Assembly (NCBI GenBank): GCA_029721435.1
Contig: CM056580.1
Span: 75,913,367 to 75,977,366 of the forward strand
Direction: 5' to 3'
DNA from: Gymnothorax reevesii
Taxonomy: Eukaryota > Chordata > Actinopteri > Anguilliformes > Muraenidae
Length of the DNA: 64,000 bases
The position numbers and the translations under genes are program-made. Positions within the stretch are counted from its first letter, which is position 1, and each line of letters opens with the position of its first letter. This document shows positions 56,455 through 64,000 of this stretch, piece after piece. The notes under the pieces are model-generated. The model was not told where the DNA came from and made no database searches. It saw only the letters and a program-made list of their open reading frames with translations.

Positions 56455-59400
56455 TTTTTTCTATTGCCAAGATCCCATCAGCAGAATTTATCACTGAACA
56501 AGCATACATGATAACTAGTATAAATTGCAATTATTCTGGTACCATCTTGAATGATGTGGCTTAGGAATTTTAATTATCACAAATGTTCACAGTTTATAGT
56601 CCAGTAAAAACTGAGTAATGCATGCAAGGGGGGCATGATGTCAGAACCACAACAAAACCTAAATGAAGACAGCACTAAATATAACATTCATTCATTAGAG
56701 AGTGAGTTTGTAAGTGCAAAAGGTAAAATGCTTATAAAATTGTATGGAAAACAAATACAATACTTCTTGTCAGCAGAGCAAAATGTCATATGTTTAGAGA
56801 TACCTCCAGGGCACATTCTAATTCTCAGAAGAGCAAGGAACCTTCCTCCTTAACAGAACTGGGACCGGAAATAGTTTGGCTGGTGGTCGTGATAAAGATT
56901 GTTGAATTGACTATTTCATATTTACAAACATGTCCCAAGGTACCTCTAAAATCTCCTTGCAACTGTCCTTTTGCCTTTGTTACGTTTTCTCGTGAGGTCA
57001 GGGAAATTTGGAGAGGAAAGGAAAAAGGCCGTGAAGAAAGTTTGGATGGAGATTTTGTACCTGTACTTGTGATTCCTTGTTGCAGCATCAGCAGCACCAT
57101 CAAAAGGCAGGTAGGAAACAGAAAAAGCGACCATAACTCTCGGGATTCTTAAATTCAGAATAAAAGTTGGGACAAGACCTTGATGGCACTTCTTCCCTCA
57201 TATGACAAATAAATAACCATTTAAGTCACATTGTAGAAACAATGCTAGCAGTACCACAGGCGATTGCTAAAATTATGAATATATCAAAATCACTAAAATA
57301 CTGTATAATTAAGCATGTACACTGCTAATGTAAGTCTAGCCACCAGCAACTACATAGTTTTTTCCCTGTGGCCAGCCTGTTCGTTGCTGACAGAGATTAT
57401 GGGCGCATCCGCCCACTTCAGCCTATCGTGTAGTAAACGATTCATGCAGTATTCTTACAACTGGCACACTTCCAGTAATCGCAGGGGAAATGAATGTAAA
57501 CACGGGATAGGGTTCTGTTCTCTTTGATTACTACTCTTTTCAATTGTTTTATTATTTCAGTTGATGTTTTAACCTTGTTGTCATGGCGCCAAATTCAGGG
57601 GCAAGAAGTTTGGCCATCGAAACCAAGCACAATTAAGGATGTTGTTGATTAATTGTGCAGGGAAGGAGAGAGATTAAAATGTATCGCTTTTGCGTCACTC
57701 TGTTGTGCCTCCACCCGCCTCCCGTCTGTGCCCAGCTCCTTTTCCCAATTCTCACATTGATCTGAAATTCAGTTTTTGGCAGGCTGGTGCACATACCTGC
57801 CAGTTGGTTTTCCACGAAGCCCCATGCAGGTATGGGGGGCAAATGTTGTCACATAGAGAGGTTTCTTTAATGCCCTTGCCACACACAGCCTACATCCACA
57901 ACGGGAGAAGGAGCTGGAGGTACCTCAGTGCTCCAAACCAATGTCAGGAGAAATTAAATCCCCACCGAGCAGGAAGCTGGGTGCCGCGAGCTGTCTGCTA
58001 GTATAGCAACCTCGATGCGGAAACAGTTCTCCACTGCTGGATATGGGCCGTCCGCCCTGACAAGGGGCTCCCAACTAAAGCTCTGCCTGCTGGTGGGCCC
58101 TGAAGGAGAGGGTGGCTCTGACACAAAGGTGGATATGCGTTTTTCTGAAGGTCCCTCTAACATCACTGCCACACAGGGTAATTCTTTTTTTCTTTCCAGG
58201 CAGAAGCAAAGAAAAAAATAGTAGAATAAACTGACAGTTGAAACAGAGTGATAAAGAGTGCAGAGGAAATTTTCTATATATCGGTCCCTTCAATGGACAA
58301 GGGAAAGCAATTACATATCACTGTGGGTGTTTGCTTTCACCGCTAATGCTTCTTTCTCCTACAACAGTAGTCTGGGGATCTATTTTGTTTCTTTTTTATT
58401 ACATTACACTAGAGGGTACGGCCGGCTAATTATACGGTATTACTCTGTGTAAATTCCCCAAGTCGGTGTGCTATTGAGAAATGACATTGCTGATCAAAAG
58501 AAGGCGGTATCAGGCACTGGCAGACTGACTCACCCAAAATTATGCAGGTCTCAGGGAACAGCGTGAAGGCTGATATGCGTGACAGGGCGTGACAGGTAAG
58601 ATATGAGATATGCAGGGGAGAGGATGGGGAAATTGAGCCCAGCGAGTTTAGAGACATTAAACTCATGACTGTATTCCTCAATCCCAGGCAGTGGCTTTAT
58701 GCTGCATACATCTCATATGTCACAGCCGCTTCTGACCTTGAGGAGACAACTGAAGAACCAGCAAGAATAAAAAAAGATGATGATGGATGTGCAAGTTGCT
58801 TTCTTTCAGTCGTTTCCACCATTTCTCAACATTTTCATCCTTTGCTTGATGAGCTGAAGGAATGCAGAAATTTAGAAATGTCATTCAGTAGCAGAAAAGG
58901 TCTCTCATGGTGGCAAATCCACTCGATAAAACTCATTATAGTGAGTGATACAGGCAATTTACATCAAATTAGCCATTATAGACTCACTTAGTAGCTATAG
59001 GATACAATACCAGTTTACTGACCTGGGAATGGTCCTCTCTATCATGTTGGTCATCCACAGATCAATAAAACAACAGGTGCTCCTGGCCGGCATACTGTCT
59101 TGCTGAAAAATACATGAGATAAACTACCATGTTGGACAGACGAAGCCCAGGTCTGAGCAAAACAGTCTCAGGACTCAAAAGCCAAACTAATGACCCCTCT
59201 CCCCTGACATTTACTTATGCGTTTTTCTTTTATTGTTGACGTATTCAAGATAACTTATTTACATACATCTAGAATCTCTTGACTAAATAGGTTTTTCCTG
59301 TGGAAAGTCAGAGATGACTGGTTCTGTCTAAGCAATGAGTATTAAATCAATAACCATAATTCATTCCTTTTGGCTTTAACTCCTTCCTAAGAATTTTATA

Positions 59401-59869
59401 ATCTGGCTTATATACATTGTGTATGTGCAGGATTGTTATTGATGGCAAGGACATTAAATGAACATGTGACCAATTATAGTTGCAATTATATAATTATATA
59501 ATTATAGCTTAGGTATAGCTGGGTTATAGCCAACGATCGCGAGAAATTGTACTCCCTTTCAGTGATGAAATGAGCTCAGTTAATGCAAAAGCAGAACATT
59601 TAAAATGTTTATGAACCAAGATACACGAGGGTGAAATATGAAAGGGATTATACATCACATAAACTGTACTGTAAAGTACTTCAACTCAACAACGACTTCA
59701 CAACTCCAACTCTGAGAAAATTGGAAAGGTATGGAAAATCTGCAAAAAAACAAAAAGCAGTGATTTCTACATTTAGTTTAACCTGTACTTTCTTGCAGAG
59801 AGTATGAAAACAAGACCTTTTGTGTGTTTTTGGTTATCCTCACTTTAATTGCAAGTATACATTAATTCC
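56454..59869. other. Intronic sequence; candidate single-copy blocks, no recognised exon
   Basis: High-complexity stretches at 57540-58420 and 58500-58990 contain several overlapping 60-120 codon frames on both strands, none with a known domain or convincing splice sites. A repeated ATTATATAATTATATAATTA patch occurs near 59485-59510. They may contain conserved non-coding elements. Confidence 0.35.
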
Positions 59870-60235
59870 TGCTATTCAGGTCCGCAATGCATTCTAAAAA
59901 AGTTGAAACGTGGGCAATTTTGGACTATTCATGAGTTTAAAAAAGAATAACTATTCGGTTTGAAACAGGTGATGTCAGCACATGTCTCCAAGCCTGGCAT
60001 TATGGAGCAACATTAGCTACCTTCAAGACAACATCTTTTCCAGGGAAACCCAGGCATATTTCAACAAGACAACACAAAACCATTTTCTACGTGTACTACG
60101 AAAGCATGGCCGCGTAAAAAAAGGGTGAGGGCGCTGAACTGGCCTGTCTGCAGTCCCAATTTGTCCCCAATAGAGAATGTGCGTCATGTTCTGAAATTCT
60201 AAATGTGACAGTGAAGACCCTGTGCTCTTGTACAC
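59870..60235 (+). pseudogene. Tc1-like transposon remnant: leader fused to C-terminal transposase segment
   Basis: AATGCATTCTAAAAAAGTTG (59888) and GGTTTGAAACAGGTGATGTC are leader words of the AAAAAGTTGGGAC-type Tc1 family. After a deletion the sequence continues in a transposase frame: LFQGNPGIFQQDNTKPFSTC (the second catalytic Asp is present in QQD), TKAWPRKKRVRALNWPVCSP and NLSPIENVRH (catalytic Glu present). The first catalytic Asp and the DNA-binding domain are deleted. It ends just before the palindrome at 60252. Confidence 0.75.
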
Positions 60236-60251
60236 CTTCAGACTTGTTCGC

Positions 60252-60486
60252 AGGAAGAATATAGTTTACGGTGCAAGTGTTTGTCGCGGATTGGAATTTC
60301 GGAACAAGTTCCCGTGGAGGGATTTTTACCGCACGAGACCGAAGGTCGAGCAGGGTAAACATCCCTCCACGTCCCGACTCGTTTCGAAATTCCCCAGATG
60401 CTACAAACACGAGCACGGTAAACTACATATGTATTATATGTGCCATTTCCAATCCACTACAAACACTTGCACCATAACCTATACTT
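60252..60486. repeat. Complex palindrome / fold-back MITE-like element
   Basis: The left arm 60258-60330 (ATATAGTTTACGGTGCAAGT .. GTGGAGGGATTTTTACC) pairs with 60354-60430 (GGTAAACATCCCTCCACG .. GTAAACTACATATG). The centre GCACGAGACC/GGTCGAGCAG is itself self-complementary. A second inverse copy of the outer arm, TTCCAATCCACTACAAACAC then TTGCACCATAACC, follows at 60447-60480. The result is one left arm and two right arms. No target duplication could be fixed. Confidence 0.7.
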
Positions 60487-62266
60487 AATTATCTCACCTT
60501 GAGTTTCCAGCTTTTTCTGTCAGTTTGTGAATGCTCCTATCGGTTAAGATGGCTGTATTTTTGTTTTCTTTGCTCTGACTGAAAGACTGAAGTGCCTCAG
60601 TGCTGTTGACAGAAGCCACCATCTAGGTTGTTCATTAATTTTTTTACAGGAATATAGTTTTTTTATGCAATTATACTCTTTTTTACAGGTATTCTCAGCT
60701 TCAAAACCGCCCAAGGTGCTACGGAAACGTCCGACTTGAAAGTAGTTCCGACCATTGCTGCCCCGTATGGCACTCATGCCATACGGTGAACATTATGGCA
60801 CAGGTGCACTGGTACTCTCAGCGAGACACGTGCATATAATACTAAGTGATATTGTTTTCAGTGTAATACAATTCAATGATAAATTGCTAATCATTGTTTT
60901 CAGTTTTAATTTTGATTAAGCATACTGTCCCAAATTTTTCTGATATGGGGGTTGGGCACAGAGAAATGATCTCACTCAGGACAGATACACAGCATATCCA
61001 TGCAGAAAGAAACTCACATAATGCGCACACACACATGCATACATTGCAGACACAAAGACGCCCATATGGCATATAAATGAAGTATGCTCATATGCACACA
61101 AATGGCAGCACTAAAACAAATGAGGATCAGATGCACAGAAGCATAAATCATGAGGACGCATGCAATTATAAGGCCCACACAGGCCTGTTTGGGTCGTGAA
61201 AAGACTCCCGTGATGTACATGTGAAGGCCAGCAGATTTCACAACCATGCTCTCTGTAGTGCACGAACACAGTACCGTCTGGCTATGATCGTGTGGCCCAG
61301 GGTGGCCTGAGGCTGCCTGGTGTAGCCTAGCGCTCCTCTGCGGCTTTTCCTCAACCCCCCTTCCCACCCCAATCCCCCGGGTCCTCCAGCTCCGCCGTGT
61401 GCTGCAAGCTGGCAGATGCAACGGTTAATCTGCCATTGAGCTCCTCGTCCCCATGCAGAGCCTGTCACCGCATGCTTCTGCCTGCTGTGAAGAAAAGCTG
61501 CTGGAAAACCAGCCATACTCATGCTCTCATTTACAATATACAATCGCCTCTCCCCCTGAGCTCAAACTCCAGATCGAGCCCAGTACCCCAGCTCTCCTTG
61601 CACGAGAGCTCCGCTTCCTGTTCCAAAAGACATTTAGGGTTTAAACTCCGCTCTCTCTAACTTCCGGCCATATTTTCCATTCAATAATGATAATCAATCA
61701 GTCATTGTTCCATGTCTGCTGTTGCATTGTGCAATCCTGAATGGTAGAGACAGTTACTACTGTGAGACATGCACTGACCAAGGGAACAAAGGTCTTTACA
61801 GACATGCTTACATGTTTCTGTAAAAATCTCAATGACTCTGACAGCTTGCCTCTCTGTCTCTTGTGATTTCGGGAATTACTGCAATTTACTGTCTGCACAT
61901 GAGCTGAGATCTGTACAAAGAGAGCCACTAGAGGGCTACGCTTAATCAGCAGAGCCTGGTATGAAAAGTGTGGACTTAAACGTTGCGTTCAGTTCACAAT
62001 AGGAGTGGATGAGTTACTGAAGTTACTGAAGTGCTATCATTGTGCGTGCATGTGGGTGCATGAAAAACAGCTTGCAATGAGGGGGTGGCTTCTTTAAACA
62101 AAGTGAAAAAGGAAAAGGTTGAAGCTTATCCTCTCCCACTCATGTATACTGTATTCTGCATACTTTAAAAAAATCACACAAACGCTAGCTTAGGCATAAA
62201 CATGCAAATACGACTCTCTGTCCGTTTTATATCTTAAAAACGCTGTCCAGGAGATTCATCCCCAAA
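60487..62266. other. Intronic sequence; perfect hairpin at 60763-60786
   Basis: CCGTATGGCA-CTCA-TGCCATACGG (60763-60786) is a perfect 10-bp stem with a 4-base loop. GCTACGGAAACGTCC just upstream (60718-60732) also occurs with one change at 49733-49747 beside the IS630-like remnant, hinting at a shared repeat. The rest (60800-62266) has a CA-rich patch (61020-61050) and no recognised exon. Confidence 0.45.
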
Positions 62267-62312
62267 CTAATAAATAAATAAATAAATAAATGAAGATAAA
62301 ATAAAATAAATA
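62267..62312. repeat. (TAAA)n/(AAATA)n microsatellite
   Basis: TAATAAATAAATAAATAAAT and following AAATA units. Confidence 0.93.
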
Positions 62313-63822
62313 CCGCAATTGCAGAAACCCATCAGAAGGAGAAATGCAGGTATGTAAATCTCACAGTTGTTGGCCTAACGCTGCTAGCTGGATTCTGACA
62401 TTTTGCATAATTGGGGGAATAAATCACACAGCACTCCCTTCTGCCATACAGGGACTCAATGTATGCACTAAAGTGTGTATCTCATTTCCTATTCGCCGAC
62501 GTCATGCAGAGAGGTCGCCGGGGGCTCCGAAGCAGGAGTTCTTTTTCGGCTGGACTGCTTATACATGCATGCTGTATGGCCACTGAGCTGCAAAATGCAT
62601 ATGCGAACACATAAACACAAACATGCATATACAAAAACACACACATGCATACCAACCAAGTTTCACCACATCAAGGTCACATACAGTTTCAAGATGTCTA
62701 AACAGACTCCATATAATATTACCTCAATGTATCAATGTGCGATGCCAACTGCAATATGCAGCATTTCTAAATGCAGGAAGAAAGTGCAGTTGTGAAACAT
62801 ACAGTGACCAGAATAACAAAATATTCCTTTACGGAAAGTGCAAATGGCTTTGAAATTATAATGCTGAAATTTGTAGTGAGAATCTTGAGTGTGTGACTCC
62901 ACTGTCAAAATGGAGCTTCCACATCATTCATTGTCTTTACTGCGTAAAATTACAGTGCAGTGGCCATATGTTGTCAGACTGGTAAGACCTCTGAAGGTCG
63001 AACCAAAGCCATTGATTATATAGATGGAAGCTCATTCAACCATCCCCTCTCAATGTTTTACTACAATCAAAGTGAAATTACATGTAATGAAAAACCTAAA
63101 CATAGAAGAAAGTGCTACTTAATAGCCACGTCGGAAGCATTAAGCAGCACTTTCCCTGCCTTCTTTAGTGGCGGTAAGGTTAAGGCTGTAATGCCCTGAC
63201 ACAAAAGCGAGGGTGCTGAAATGAATGCTTCACAATATGGGCAGGTACCAGTCCCTTCAGAGGGAGAAAATGCTGTACTCTGCAAAATTACAGATGGATG
63301 ACAGCTTTTTTTCTCTCAATGCTAACATTATTTTTTCAAAATATTCGAACGGTAAAAGAGGTATGTATCTTTCTAATTTCTTTTTAATAGCACACCATTT
63401 TCCTCTTCCCGAGAGGCAGTGACACCGAGAGATTAACACTTCGTGGCTTGATTAATATTAAATGTTGCAAACTGTCGTAGATTTTCTAGAAGCTATTATG
63501 TCTCATAGAGTAAGGTGAGGGCTCATCCAGGGCTGGAATCCAAGAAATATAGTTTCGATGGCTGCTGAAACAAGCTGGACTGACTAATTAGATGCAAAGA
63601 AAAGCAGCATGGGGTCTGAGAGGCATGTTCATTGCACTTATGCTTCAAGCCACAGAGGCTCAGTTTCCATGTGTAGTCGAGCAAGGAGCTCTAAGAGTGG
63701 ACAGTGCCAAAGAGAGGGACAGTAATTGTAAAATTAAAAGAAGCTGCCAGTGTGGGAAAGTGTCACATGAGACAGAGGCCCACTCCTGTTGCTACAACAT
63801 GATTCAAGCTACATCATCCAAC
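62313..63822. other. Intronic sequence without recognised features
   Basis: Single-copy-looking sequence with a CACACATGCATA-rich patch (62600-62660). No exon was recognised. Confidence 0.4.
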
Positions 63823-63847
63823 TATTATTATTATTATTATTATTATA
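63823..63847. repeat. (TAT)n microsatellite
   Basis: TATTATTATTATTATTATTA with about eight units. Confidence 0.95.
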
Positions 63848-63904
63848 TTTCATTTTTCCAAAGCAAAAGTATATAACTTTACACTAAAGCTCAAGTCAAT
63901 AAAT

Positions 63905-64000
63905 AATTGTTGCCCCTGGACGAAGTCGGGGTTACTATGGATTTGGCCTCGTTACGCGTCTGCCGCCGCTGCCGCCATAGAGATTTCATTGTGGACGCTC
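63905..64000. other. GC- and CpG-enriched end of window, unassigned
   Basis: GAAGTCGGGG, GTTACGCGTC and TGCCGCCGCTGCCGCC give a local rise in CpG compared with the preceding intron. It could be the edge of a GC-rich repeat or of a promoter/first exon, but the window ends before this can be decided. Confidence 0.25.

Noticed and set aside
63905..64000. zmat4 promoter / CpG island
   Set aside because: Only about 95 bp of mildly CpG-rich sequence is visible before the window ends, which is insufficient for a promoter call.

Overview
The window looks like euchromatic DNA of a ray-finned fish, most likely a teleost. The reasons are one recognisable vertebrate exon, consensus GT/AG splice sites, and a dense mix of teleost-type repeats: several Tc1-like families, palindromic hAT MITEs, TTAA-target elements, an L2-type LINE tail, a Tx1/L1-type LINE and tRNA-derived SINEs. 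Nothing prokaryotic or viral was seen. The species cannot be told from the sequence.

Only one host-gene exon can be defended. At 4007-4108 on the minus strand is the first coding exon of a zmat4 orthologue (zinc finger matrin-type 4), with an acceptor directly before the ATG and a donor after codon 34. I read positions 1-4006 as the start of the next zmat4 intron and 4109-64000 as part of the intron lying 5' of this exon. The next coding exon and the untranslated first exon were not found.

Region by region. 0-6 kb: a 1.6 kb non-autonomous hAT-like element with a perfect 8-bp target duplication (106-1736), the zmat4 exon, and a Tc1-like remnant (5095-5915). 6-15 kb: microsatellites, a dispersed repeat with nuclear-receptor-like half-sites, a dead Tx1/L1-type LINE 3' end (7250-8765, minus), a hAT MITE (10858-11062), a SINE, and a 1.1 kb TTAA-flanked element carrying an exon-like coding fragment (13240-14332). 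15-25 kb: a LINE tail, a 2.9 kb stretch with a recurrent sequence motif containing a 700-bp element with 147-bp tandem units, and a near full-length dead Tc1-like transposon (23112-24698, minus). 25-36 kb: an L2-like 3' end, an unclassified promoter-like segment (28.1-29.3 kb), SINE pieces, a Harbinger-like 2 kb element (31345-33323) with a second TTAA element nested inside, and an internally deleted piggyBac-like element retaining the transposase C-terminal Cys-rich domain (34502-35283). 36-45 kb: a piggyBac-like MITE, another TTAA MITE, a minus-strand LINE split by a SINE with target duplications, and a deleted Tc1 copy. 45-64 kb: a SINE, two more Tc1-like remnants (one split by a LINE tail), a plus-strand copy of the same LINE split by a hAT MITE, a MITE with perfect 41-bp termini, a third short Tc1 remnant and a complex palindrome at 60.25-60.49 kb.

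The elements do not work together as a system. They are layered, mostly dead insertions in a large, probably neutrally evolving intron. I found no intact transposase, no CRISPR array, no cluster of host genes, and no convincing undescribed system. The most useful leads are the nested TTAA elements, the exon-bearing element at 13.2-14.3 kb, the piggyBac remnant and the 147-bp tandem element. Family names come from recall of family features, not from a database search.
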